Origin: Nereocystis luetkeana
Taxonomy: Eukaryota > Sar > Phaeophyceae > Laminariales > Laminariaceae
Length of the DNA: 64,000 nt
Reading direction: 5' to 3'
Assembly: GCA_031213475.1 (NCBI GenBank)
Contig: JARUPZ010000018.1
Span: forward strand, 6,051,680 to 6,115,679
The notes under the pieces are model-generated. The model was not told where the DNA came from. It saw only the letters and a program-made list of their open reading frames with translations, and did no database searches. The stretch's first letter is position 1. Each line of letters begins with the position of its first letter. Position numbers and translations under genes: made by a program. Below, one piece after another: positions 47,483 to 60,100 of the stretch.

Positions 47483-48134
47483 CCCGCCGAAGGGTTGGTT
47501 CTGGATTTTGTTTATATACTCGTACCTTTTTACCTTTCCGTTCGTTGTGTGGGGCCGCTATCCTCCGCGAAAACACTGATTGTAGGGGGAAGCGAATGTC
47601 GACAAGGGCACAACACGCATTTACAGAGGGGGGAAACACGGGAAAGGCTGGGAGAGGGGAGCAGTCGGCTTGCATTGGTTTTTCCTTTCTGCCCTTCTTT
47701 TGTTGCCGATAATCTCCAAGATTTGGCTGCTTTTGAGATGTGCCCTCTGGTCGTTTCTGTTTGCCGATACATCAAGAATAAGCTAGGAATGTGGTAGATT
47801 TTTTTGTGTCGTGTCTATAAAGGTGTGGGTGAGATGGAGGCGTTTTTTTTGTGGTGGGGCCGTCCGTCGCTGCGCGATTATCGTGCGCACACGGTATGAA
47901 CGGTAGGTACAACGTTGTCCGAATCCATAGGTCGAAGACTGCATACCTTATTCATACCTGCTCCCCTGATTCACCGCTTGCTTGTCTCAGGGGCTCGATG
48001 CGTCGTGTTGGTTTGTTGGTCGGTTGACTGTTTTTCGGCGGGGTTTCGGTAGGAAGGAGGCCGACTGGCACGGTTGGGGGGAAATACGCTTTGAGAGGCG
48101 AAACGCTCTTTTTGCGTGTTTTCCCTATTTACAG

Positions 48135-48330
48135 CAGTGCGTATCCTGTTGTTGCAGTAGGTGTGTATGCATGTTGTTCCAGCAGTATGTATCCTGTTGT
48201 GGCAGCAGTATGCTTTTGTTGCAGCAGTATGTTGCTGTCGTTGTAGCAGTATGCTGTCGTTGCAGCAGTATGCTGTTGTTGCAACGGTATGCTGTTGATG
48301 CAGCAGTATGCTCTTGTTGTAGCAGTAGGA
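48135..48330. repeat. minisatellite with GTTGTTGCAGCAGTATGCT units
   Basis: About nine diverged units of 19-24 bp contain CAGCAGTATG followed by a TGTTGT/TGTCGT stretch. There is no spacer/repeat alternation of CRISPR type. Confidence 0.8.
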
Positions 48331-48909
48331 AGCGCTGCGATGTTGTTTGTGGTTGGACGGGGACGCAACGAGGGGAGGGTGCCGTTGCGCGTGCACGATT
48401 CGCGGTGAAGTCGTAGGCGGGGGGCGGGGCGTTTTTTGTTTTTTTGTTTTTGCATTCGCTGTCATCATGAGGCAAAGCGCCACGCTCTTCTCTGACTGGT
48501 ACTGGCGTACTGTCATCGGCAAGATGAAAAGGATGCGTCTTGTGTCTGGTACCAGAGGCAGCGAACGGGAACAAAAATGAACAGGTTGTTGTATTTTTCT
48601 GGGCTCTCTCCTATCATTGGTCGTTTTTTTTTGTGTACGTTGTCACAACAGCACTCTACGTAAATATAGTTTGCTTTTTGCGCGTACGGTACCGAGGAAG
48701 CCTGCCTGCGCTTCCTCCCCCTTCGAAGTACACAAATGCACCTCGTACATGGCCGAAAATATATTGTGAACACGTTTGGGACTTGACTTGTTGACTTGAG
48801 CGTGTACAGGACAACAAGTGACGACAATAAATACCCGATAATTTTCACACATCGGACGACAATAAATACCCGATAATTTTCACACATCGGATAGATAAAC
48901 GATACACAC

Positions 48910-49095
48910 TCGACCCTTTTTGGATTGCAGTTTCGTTTTGGGCACAAAATTACTCAAATTCTAAATAGTCGATGTAGTCGATTCATACTCAACCCTGTCA
49001 GGATCACAATCTTCCCGTTTTGGGGACCTAACCGCTCATTTTTTTTAGTAGTTTGTCCCGAAAGCGGGACTACTGCAGAAATAAAAGGGGGTTGA
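48910..49095. mobile_element. two adjacent diverged TTAA-type MITE copies
   Basis: A half element lies at 48910-48968 (CGACCCTTTTTGGATTGCAG start), followed by a fuller one at 48988-49095 (TCAACCCTGTCAGGATCACA to AAAGGGGGTTGA). Both keep the CCCGTTTTGGGGAC or equivalent core. Confidence 0.55.
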
Positions 49096-49240
49096 TGATC
49101 TGGTGCTGTAGATCTTTCAGGGCAGATGATCTGTATGATCTGTATATGCTCTGTGCCATCCATCTATCTAGCTCATGTTACCGGGTGGGAGCCGTACAAT
49201 CCGCAAGGTCTAGGACGTGTTCCCGGGGTTGGGTTGTGCG
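49095..49240. repeat. GATCTGT-type dispersed repeat
   Basis: A block with GATCTGTATGATCTGTATAT followed by a CCGGGTGGGAGCCGTACAA segment recurs in diverged form at 53440-53600 and, inverted, at 50276-50360. The family is not recognised. Confidence 0.5.
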
Positions 49241-49499
49241 CCACCAGGTGTATCATAAAACAAACATCTGTAAGAACATCTCAAAACTGCAGGTCAGATT
49301 CTACGTGTAGCTCGTGCTCCTCTGTCAGACGAGTGCAACATGGACATTGACAAAATGGGTATCTTCCTTGCTAAGGGATCATGAACATGGTATCCGAAGT
49401 TTTGTTTTTAGTTCTCGATACCACCAATTGTCATCACCCTTTTTTTCTCCGACTCCCTCCAGAGTTGTAGCTCAGATCCGGAGTCACATAGTGGGCTCT

Positions 49500-49790
49500 C
49501 TAGATATATACCCCCCCCCCCCCCCGCGCTCATCATTACCAGATAACAAATTCATTCATTCCAAGCTGCCATCCATATGCAAGTCCCCGCCCCACAGACG
49601 GTTCTTCGTAGGATGCAGCTCACCCTTCTTGCGACCCGCCAAACACCTCTCGGCGCGCTTCGCGCTTGGTGCAAGCGATGTCTGCCTGGTCGGTGAAAAC
49701 CGGACGTGCTCCGTCCCAGCATCGTAGGGATGCGAGGGTCTATGGTCAAACGACTACGGCCATGCATGGCATGATTACCCCCCACCACCA
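49500..49790 (-). repeat. G-tract dispersed repeat, reverse orientation
   Basis: It contains the body from the GCATGGCATGATTACCCCCC head (49763-49785) to the distal AGCTTGGAATGAATGAATTT end, read on the minus strand. A further C run lies at 49510-49525. No exon is nearby. Confidence 0.7.
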
Positions 49791-49896
49791 CCAGCACTAC
49801 CACTACTACAGTAGTACGGTTCTTGCCTTGGAAGGCTTTGAGGGTTCAGCATTTTCTTCCCCTCATCGACTGACGTTGAAATGTGCTACCAGGTAC

Positions 49897-49897
<1 letters not shown>

Positions 49898-49933
<36 letters not shown>
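49898..49933 (+). repeat. AGT trinucleotide microsatellite
   Basis: About a dozen AGT units follow directly on a TACCAGGTAC motif. Confidence 0.85.
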
Positions 49934-49936
<3 letters not shown>

Positions 49937-52900
49937 CTGTATCAGATACAAAAGCTATGAACATCGAGCGAGATGGGCACAGGCACAGGCATGGTCCCTG
50001 TAAATTATCGTACTGCTGCTGCGCGCCCGCCCGACCTTCGTGTCTTGGACGATAGGTAAACCCAACTTTCCGTTTATTTTTTTCGATCAATATTTATATC
50101 TATGGGCCTCAAATTTCATGTTTCACACCTCGTCGCACGTACTATTATATAGTATTGATTGTTGATATCTGGATTGTATCATACCGTTACGAGATGCTGT
50201 GCAGGATGAGATACTAATAAATATATGTTCAGCACAGATCTAACGCAGGAAAAAATACGGTACTAATCCATGGTACAGATAATGCGGCTTCCACCCGGCA
50301 ACATGAGCTACTGTAGATCTTCCAGATCAGGCATGTATGTATTTGTTCCTGGAAGGTCTGGGGGACCGCTTATCGATCGGTGACCTGTCTGAGGTGTGAA
50401 ATGCTTGACTTCACGTCGGCCGCTGATGATGTCATCTTATGATGTATGTACGTCTCGTTACTGTTGTCGTACCAGGGGGGCATGGTATCTCCGCTAAAAG
50501 AGGCAGGAGTTCCATAATAAGGCAAGACACGCCTCTGACCACTGAACGCAGACACGCGTGAGGGCACACGCGGGCTGCATAACTGCGCGGGTGTAACCGA
50601 TCGTTGTCTGCCGAATGATGTTCCCTAGGTTTTTTTCCAATAGCCCCCGCCACGAAAAATGCCCCAAAGCGGTACACCGGTAAGTTTTTAGCACTGACTG
50701 GCTGGGAGAGCCGCATTCACTATTAATAGCCGAAGCAAGCTTGCCGCTGCTGTGACAGCAGTCTCGTTCTCCATTTTTGTTCCTTCTCCTTTAAACAAGG
50801 AACAAACAAAACGCTGCATCTATCGATCGTGCTTATTTTCCTAGGGTGCGGTAACTCCGGTCACTCTCTGGCCGACGCTTTTCTTCGTAAGAAACGGCTT
50901 ATGCCAAAAAAAAGGAAACATTTTCTGACGAAACAAACACCGAACGAAAAAATAAACAAACGGAGACCAAAAGCGGCCGTGCCAGGTACCTACTACTACA
51001 CTGCTGTAGTGATAGGTAAAACACTGCTGAACGGGCATCGGCACGCACACACCGCAAGCAAAAACAAAAACAAAACAAATAAACTCGTGTCTCAATTCAT
51101 GCCTCATGCATATATCTATGTATATATATACTGTAGTTGCCGCTACGTACGTAGTGACCCGCCGTAAGCGCATGAATTACCGCATTATAGATACTACTGT
51201 ACTGCTGTAATACTAGATCGCCGTATTTATAAACACTAGCGGTACGGTCACGGCTCTGCCCGTGGCGCTAGTTTGTTGATAGGAATAGTAATAGTAATTG
51301 CCACCAGGTATTCATTAACATGAATACTGAATACACTCAAGACATAAAACTTAAGGATGTTGTGGCAAAAAATTAGTTCGCGGTTCCGCTACACATAGCC
51401 AACACAGCACATCCCTGTAGTCTATAAAAAAGAGTCGCCGGCGGCGCCCTTCCCACACGTACAGACTTTACGACGTTAAAAACAATCCACACGTCACACT
51501 ATGACAAATTAATGGTTGCCACTATTATAACATAACAGTCCCGCCTCCAATACAAAATAACAGCTGCCTCCTTTTCGACCCGAAAGCCAACCATACTTCC
51601 TGCAACGCCCGCCCACCTGCCCTGCCCGCCCGCCCGAATACATATTACATCGTGTGGTGAAAGTACAGCAGCCCCCAGAAAAACGCAACTACTGCTGCTG
51701 CGGTCTACAGACGTACGAAACAGGCAGGCTGGGTACAGACGATGATATGCATGCAACAACGCCTCCACGCAAGGTGGCTGCTACGATACCCCCGCTTTAT
51801 CCCCCCCCCGCCCCTGCCTCATGGCGGGCCGCAAATCACAAGCCCCGCCCCACGCCGCCCAGGTCCAGCACGTCCCTGCCATGCTCGCGCGAAGCTTCTT
51901 CTCGCAAAAACCACAAAATCTCTTTTCCTTCCCTTCCCTTCCCTTTCCTCACAAGTGCCAATGAAAGGCAGGACAGGACAGTGCGTACCCACCTTACCGC
52001 CGAAAAAAAAAAAGAGAGAAGAAAAAGAGAACCCCTCCTCCCCCCCTGCCCAGCACAAGTTTTGACGATTGAAAGAAGCGTAACGTCAGCCAGATACGCG
52101 AAAGCCAACCTTCAACAACAAGCAGAACTTAAAACTGAGTTTTTTTTTCCCGGATCGCCCGCGAAGAAAAAGCACCAACAACACTAGGTCCCGGTGCACG
52201 TCTCGTTTTAACCACCCAGACCCGAAATATACTACTAATACCCATACATACGTACGTAAAGTAAAACAACACACCCTAGAATAATACTACTTCGTGCTAA
52301 TAGAGTGGCGCAGAATGGATGACAATACGAGGAAAAAAGCGGCAAACAACAAAAAACATCGAGAAAAAAAAACAACGGGTGTCAAAAATCGAACAAAGCT
52401 CAAGGCTAATTATACGAAAACCTGCCACCCGCCCTATTTTTTTCTTGGTTGATCACTCACTCTAATAAGGCCGATACAAACCATGCCGTGCGAAAACAAA
52501 ACGAAGACTGCCGTGATGCCAACGAACGTGCGCATGCATGGCTTGGTCATGGTTTTTTCCAGCCTGTCGACCGGCGAGTAAATCTCTTCGGGTGTTGAAC
52601 GCTCATTTCTCCCGGTATTCAACACCCTTCCTTGCTTTTTGAGACAAGAGAGCAAGATGCATACGGAAATTCGTGGAAGGGGGAAACAAAATCCGGCGGC
52701 CTACGATAACGCCTTGTTTCGCGCGGAACACCCCAGAAAAAGAGCACCTACAGTACCACCGCAGCAGAGGCAGAAGAGGGCAAAACTAGCGAGGCGAGGA
52801 AATATATGCAAAACGAACCAGCGAAGCTTAACCGCGCCGACTTTTGCCGTATTCAACTACCCGCGTGGACGGCGCCAGTCGGCCAGTCGCTAGGTACTCT

Positions 52901-53149
52901 AGAGGGAAACTTTTGATAACCAATCATTGTAACCGACATATTGCATCACGGTCGACCCGCACTAGGATCAGGCAACAGGGACACCAACACGAAATACAAG
53001 AGACACCCATCCACCCACCCACCCATCCAGTCACCAAACATCGATGAATTTGCTCGCAGAAAAATACATGTTTCGTTCAGAAAAACTGAAAACAACACCC
53101 ATCGCAAGCGCGTTAGTATCGAAAGGCTCATTTGCTGGCAGCGCCCCGT

Positions 53150-53420
53150 GCACCGGTCGAAGGTCCGACCGTTAGAAAATCCGATAGAAAAAACGAGGGT
53201 CCGACCGTTAGTAAGATCGAAGATCCGACCGTTATGAAGACCGAATGTTCGACCGCAAGGAAGATCTAAAATATTCAACCGTCAGGAAGATCGTATATTC
53301 TATCATCAGAAATATCGCATATTCAACCGTTAGGAAGGTCGAAGATCCGAACGTTACGAATATCGATTATCCGAACTTACAAGCATATCGAAGATCCGAA
53401 CCTCCATCTGCACCACACAG
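53150..53420. repeat. degenerate minisatellite with GATCCGACCGTTAG units
   Basis: About nine units of 25-28 bp carry GACCGTTAGNAAGATCGAAG variants that become AT-richer to the right. There is no coding frame through it. Confidence 0.75.
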
Positions 53421-54193
53421 CCCCTAACGAAGGGCCGATTCCCGCTCGGTGATCTGTGGATCACTCAGGGCAGACAGATTCCTCGTCTGTACGCATGATC
53501 TATAGCTCACGATGCCGGGTGAGGAGGGAGGGAGCCGTACAACCTGCATGATCTACAGTAGCACATGCTTCCTGGGTGGGATTTGTACCGTACAGATCCG
53601 GCACACCAACTCATTAACGACAGGCTAGGATCTAGATGATATGTCTGTAGATGATTTATCTGTCCCACGGTTGATCTGCACCAAGGGCCTCGAAATCTTC
53701 AGCCACGAACAAGCCACTCCTCTACCAGGCACAACGCGGCCTTCAGCCTTTCTGGCGTGCCCATGAACCAAAGAAACCCGAAACAGAACGGTTCGTATCT
53801 AGGCTAGCTAGCGTCGTCCCGACAACTCGGGGTTCAGTTTTTCGTAGCTCGAAAAGAGAAAAGAGAGAGGGAAAAAGAAAACGGAGAAGGAGCTGGGAGA
53901 ACCAAGACGACGGCAAGACGACGCGAGCATCGGAGACGGGATCACCATGGTTGTCCAACCCCCAGCACAAACACGAGAACAAGCACAAGCAGACCAAGAA
54001 AAAAAAAACAAAAAAACGAGCCCCATCCCATGCCATGCCATGCCATCATCGCCGCGGTCGGTCAATTTCACGCCACGATTCAGCACTAAACAGCGGCGAT
54101 ACTACACCGTGAAAAAACAAGTAGGCCATCGACTTAGAATTTTCGCCTCTATCTGCGCGCGCACTCGAGGCAGCACTCTCCTCTTTGCCCGGG

Positions 54194-57100
54194 CTAGGCG
54201 CCGGGGTACGGCGACATCGACCCGTCCCCGATGCCGCTCCCCCTGTCCTCGTACCAGCACGCCACCGCCACGAGCACGTAGGTGGTCACAAGCAGAGATC
54301 CCTTCAAGAAAGGAGTGCCGCCAAGTGGAGGCGTTTCGGATGGGGGCGGACGCGCACAAGCAGGGCAACAGAGCGCAAAGCGCGCAGAGGCGGCAGCGGC
54401 AGCAGCAGCGGAGGCCGGGGAGGCGGGGGGGTGAGAGGAAGGCGAGGGGGGCGAATCGTGAACCACGCTGCATCGTCAACGAACCACATGAACACACACA
54501 AGGGAAAAAGATAACAACGGTACCACTCGCGCGCGCTACGTACGTTACGTACCCGTCCCCCCCCCCTCCCCCCTTCCCCTTGATGTCGTCGCTTCCCCTC
54601 CCCCTCCCGCCGGCCGCTCGCCGATGGCGTCGCGGAAACAAGGGTTGAAAAAATGCTGACTATTACGGGGGTCCATAGTTAACAGGACCTATGGTATACA
54701 TAAAAACCTATATATTTGACCATTTTTACGAGCAACATTTGGTCCTATTAACTATGGTCCCCCGTAATAGTATTACGATAGGGTTGTGTTATACCTGGTA
54801 CAATCGGGCATTTAATTTGCCCCCCCCAAAAAAAACAAATGACTGCCGGGGGCTCCTTAATCCGTTTCAGGACTGCAGCCCCGTTTTCGAGACAAACGAC
54901 TTGAAATTAGAGTCAAAAATGCGTCTACGTGCAGTGCAGTGCCGTGCCGTACTATGTAAGGGTCACCACCGAGGAACTCTGCCCAATATCGTCGGAACGC
55001 GACATATTTTTTTGTGCGTTTCACATGCCATTCGTGTTGTGTACCGCACACGCAGATGGGCCGCCGTCGGGTCGCACGCTCATGGGGAAGTCAGCTTCTG
55101 AGTCAAGCATAGAGCTCCTCTAAGCCATGAGCCCCGGAGGGCAATAGTAGGTGCACACCCATCGTGCACAGCACGCGTCTCCCTATGTAAAAGTAGGTTT
55201 TACACCATGTTTCGGGGTCATCCCGCCGCGTATCCTCTCCCTACCACGTTCAAGCGCGGCGACCGCCGCCAATGCCGTGGGTGCAGGTGTTCCCTCTGTT
55301 TCCTGCCCGTCGCACAATACGACGACCGGACTCGTTCCGCCCCCCCCCCCCCCCCCCCCCGCGCGCAGACAAAACTGCGGCCGTTCTTCTGTTCTCCTGC
55401 GCCGGCAGCGTTCCCGGCTATGTACCAACAGGCGGTTTCGTTTGCGGTAATATGCGCCAGCCCAAGCACCAACGACCATGTACAATAAACACCCCACGGC
55501 ACTATACAAAAACATGAGCGTTCAAAAAGCAACGAACAAAAACAAAATCGGAAATTGATACGAAAAAAAAAAACTGGCAACGATTTTTTTTTTGAAACAA
55601 AACAACAAAACATGGCGTTTTCTTTTTCTTTACCTGCAGCCAGTTTGAAGTTCCGTTGCTGACGCACGTGGAGACGATGATGATAGACAGCACGTACTGT
55701 CGTCATTCGGTTACGATATGCGCGGCCGACGCCGAATATGTAAGAGCAGGCAACAGACGGCGGGGGAGGAGGGAGGGGGAGGCGGCGGCGGCGAGGCGCT
55801 TTCGTGAGCATGAGCCTCGCCAATCACACACACGCACACTTGTGGCCACAGAGCTTGTACATCTCTGGGAGGATGAAGAATCGGCACGCACGCTGGCTGT
55901 GCTGGACTCCGACGGGTAGAAATAAAATAACGGTTCAATGTGAAGAACACACACACAATCAAGCAAACGGTAGTCGTCCGCGCCCAGCTAGCTCGCCCGC
56001 CGAGCTCACGACACATCTAGACTACCTGGTACATACAGCATCAAGCGCGTTGTCTTCTCATCAAACCGTTATTTCTTTCTACTAATACCCACGTTCCCGT
56101 CTCTAATTATATTCTTCATCAACCCTATTAATAGAGAGATACAAGTTTCATTGAAACAATGGGGGGGGGGGGGGTACTCGATAGGAGATATGTACTCGAT
56201 CTCATGCATGGCCGTAGTCGTATGACCATAGACCCTCGGATCTCTGCAATGCCGGGGGACGGAGCAGGTCGGGTTTTCACCGACCAGGCAGACATTGCTT
56301 GCACCAAGCGCGAGGCGCCGTGAGGTGTCTGGCGAGTCGCATGAAGGGGTGAGCTGCATCCTACTAAAAACAATGGGGGGGAGGGGGGGGATGCAAACAA
56401 AAAAATGGTGACCGAAAAAAAAAACGCTCGACCCCTCGACGACCAATAACGGAGAAAACTCCCAAGAGAAACACTGCCTGGGCCCGCCCCCACCGACTTT
56501 CCGACTTGATTCTCTTTCGCATCCCACTCACCAGAATTATTTCCTCGTTAGGGAACATTAGCGTCATGTCCCGGTCCTGTGCGGACAGAGATCGAGCGAA
56601 CGATCCAGCGAACAGCCGAGGGAGCGAGCGAGCGAGCGTGCGGGCGAAGCGAGCTCGTTCGTAGTGACAAAAAAATGGGGTTGTTCTGCAGCAGGCAGGC
56701 GGGTGTACAACAAAACGTTCTCGTAACAGACAAATAGGGCATCTCGAGGGTAGATTAAACAATGCCGCGTTCCTCTGTAGCCTGCGCCTGAGGTACTTCA
56801 TATATCTACCGGAAATGCATCGGGATGTTTACTGCTGCGTATACATATAGCGCATGGCGTGCTAACTTGAGAAGGACTTCAACGCACGAGCCTCCTTATC
56901 GCGCCCGTCGATGCAAGGTTAAACAAAAAAAAACGAAACCGTATTTGTGTAAGAACAAACAAAACAATCAAAGCCTGTGGTGTACTTTAGCGACGAAGGA
57001 CAGGAAGCCGCCAACAGAGGCGACAAGACCCAGCACGGAGAGACACTACCGTGCGAAATATACGACAAACACGGCGTGCGGTTCATCCTGTTTGACGTAA

Positions 57101-60100
57101 TTTACAGCGAGCGAGATAACTCTCTCTTGGGCACTCACTAGGGCGAAAAAACAAAACGCGGAAAAAGTAGCAGCAGCAGCATAATTTTGCTTCCGTGGGT
57201 ATGCAGATGACCTATGCATAGTGTCTAGACCCAAGCCCTCCTCGCCTGGCCCAGTCACCCCTTTGCTCGAGGGAGGCGTACTTTTCCACTCACTCCTACT
57301 TCTCTTATCAGAGCGGCACAAATACGACACAAAACCGTGAGCCTGATACACCTCATCCCTCCCGCATGCCCTGTCCACCCCCCCTCCACCCCCCCTACCA
57401 CCCAGGCCAGTGACGCCTCCCCCAACCCATGCGTCAATTTCCCAGGTCAGTGACGCTGACGCCACCCACACTCCACCCCCATATCCCTGGTGGGTGGGCA
57501 ACGCCATCCACGCCTCACTCCCCTATCCCCCCGGCCAGTGACGCCTTCCACGCCTCCCTTTTCCATGTCTCACCATCGCCCAGCCTGAGAGGACCGCCAC
57601 CGGCACCACGAACATGGACACCTGGGTGGCCGACCCGACCGCCACACCCATCGCCAGCTCCATCTTGTTCTGCTCCGCCGCCATCGCGATCGTCATTATC
57701 GTCATCAGCGCCAACAACAACGGCGAAGGCACATCGGGCGGCGGAAGGTCGAGAGGGAGGGGGGGGGTGTCATAGGGAAACGGGGGGAGGGTGGGGGGTG
57801 TACTCATGCCATGCATGGCAGTAGTCGTATGACCATAGACCCTCGCATCCCTACAATGTCGGGACGGACCACGTCGGGTTGGGGGTGGGAGGGGGTGTGT
57901 ACTCGATAGGAGAGATGTACTCAATCTCACGCATGGCAGTAGTCGTATGAGGGCGGGGGGGGGGGGGGGGGTGTACTCGATAGAAGAAAAGTACTCGATA
58001 TCAGGCATGGCCGTAGTCATATGACCAAAGACCCTCGCATCCCTACAATACCGCGACAGAGCATGTCGGCTTTTCAACGACCAGGCAGACATTGCCTGCA
58101 CCAAGCGTGAAGCGCCGTGAGGTGCCCGGCGAGTCGCATGAAGGGTGAGCTGCATCCTACTAAGAACCGCTTGTGAGGCGGGCTTGCATATGGATGACAG
58201 CTTCAATGAGTTAATTTAATTTCCGGTGTAGGCGGCGGGGGGGGGGGGGGGGGGGGTCAGCAAAAAATAAGATAATCTGGGCAAGCAGTGACACCATGAT
58301 ACACAAGGTCAACGAGCCCTCAATTATCAATTCCGGACTCCACCATACCCGAGAAAACGGCGCCCTGCTGCAATAGCGTGCCATTGTCAAGGCAGCAACA
58401 GCAACAACAACAACACCGACAGAAAAACAAACCATGGACAGGGAAGGCGCGAACGCTGCGACGAACCGCGAACGAACACGTTAAGACCCCCGTTACGACG
58501 CAAAACGCTCCTCATAATTCGGCAAGCGGGAATCCCAACGATAACAACAGCAACAGTAACAGCAGTAACACACCACCACAGCAACCACCACCAACACAAA
58601 CAATGGACCGGAGAAGGTGCGAATGAGGGCGCCGAGCCGCGTATAGGCAACACATGACACCTGACCACCGGATACCTCCCAAAACGCTCAGCATACCATC
58701 GACACGGCAAGCGGAATGCTTACTCGTACGATAGAATAAAACACGCCTTCCAAGAACTGCAACCAATTCTTGTTTTGGCCTTACTACTCGGAATTAGTGC
58801 GGGACACTTTTGTTTTTCAGCAGTACCAACGGTCTAACAATTAATGGGCGATCTCCGCCGGCCGGGGCTGTAGTGGCTCGGCTCAGTACTCGCGTGATCT
58901 GGTACGAGCTGAAAATCGAGCCCCAACCGCTCGGCGCGCTGTGCGCTGTGCGCGGTCACCGTTGTGTACGTATGGCGTGTACGCGTGGAAAGCTCTTGGG
59001 GCTCGTACCTTTACGGCGACGGTGATGGCCGTGATATGCTCCACAGCGTTACCGATGATGGGCAAAAGGATAAGTCCCACGAACGACTTACTCAGGTGAG
59101 CCTGGAAGGCGGCGGCGCAGGGGTGAGAGGGGAAAACAAGGGAGAGGTGGACGGAGTCATCAAGCGAAAGGAGGGAAAGGGGTTTTTCCTTTTTTTTTCC
59201 CTCCCCGAGGCATTTTTTTCGGATGGACACCGGCCCTCCACTATACAAAAAAGGGAAATGGTCATATGGGGGTACACCCCCCCCCTGAATTTTTAGCCAT
59301 ATGGGGGTATAGGGCAAAACGCGCCCGCGGGAAACGTTTTCACTTGCTCCAACCGGCTCCGAAATCAATTTTGACGCGCTGACAAGGTGCCCGCAGCCCA
59401 TGCCGAGCACGCTCGCCTCTTCTTCCATTTCTTCGGGCACGCTGTTGGGTCTACCTCCTTTTAGTAGAGTTGGGGGGGAATACTCCAGTGACATTTGGTC
59501 GAAAAGGGGGAATTCGTTAGACCCCTCCTGCGCGGCGGTGCTGCTACCCCCAACAACGTTCCCGGAAAAAAAAAAAAAAAAAACGAGCTTGCTCGGCATG
59601 GGCTGCGGGCACCTTGCCAGCGCGTCATAATTGAATTCGGAGCCGGTTGGGGCAAGTGAAAACGTTTCCCGCGGGCGCGTTTTGCCCTATACCCCCATAT
59701 GGCTAAAAATTCAGGGGGGGGGGGTGTACCCCCATATGACCATTTCTCTTTTATTTAATTTCTGACAGAAATCTCAACCCATTACGTACTACTTGAAAAA
59801 AAAAAATCAACTCCGACACGGTGGCGAGTGTGACCCCGTTTTCTCTTTTTATCGTCTACCCCAGGTTTCCTATATACCTGGTGGCATGTGTGTCCACCGT
59901 CATATGTAGGCCCTTCACTTGTGCTTCACCCATTCATTCGCGATTATTTTTGTTCTTGTTATTTATCTGTCTCACAGTCTGTCACCACATAACTAGCACC
60001 AGATATGTCTTAAGGATAAGGGAAATCAGGACGGACACTGGGCGTACGTACTGGTGCAGTTGGATAGAAAAGAACGGTTCCATGTGAAGACAACACACCA

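Larger units (their letters stand above)
47483..54193. other. gene-poor repeat region between convergent MGST3 and CAX genes
   Basis: No recognisable gene was found. The stretch includes a minisatellite at 48135-48330, two MITE copies at 48910-49095, a reverse G-tract repeat at 49500-49790, an AGT microsatellite at 49898-49933, a GATCTGT-type repeat family, and the GACCGTTAG minisatellite at 53150-53420. A minus-strand frame ending at 52434 encodes a possible membrane segment (ITAVFVLFSHGMVCIGLI), but it has no convincing start or relatives. Confidence 0.45.

Noticed and set aside
48135-48330. CRISPR-like array
   Set aside because: Units are contiguous and diverged, without unique spacers of constant length; this is a trinucleotide-derived minisatellite in eukaryotic DNA.
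52434-52655. Minus-strand frame with a possible transmembrane segment
   Set aside because: It starts at a non-ATG position, has no recognised relatives and no supported splice partners.
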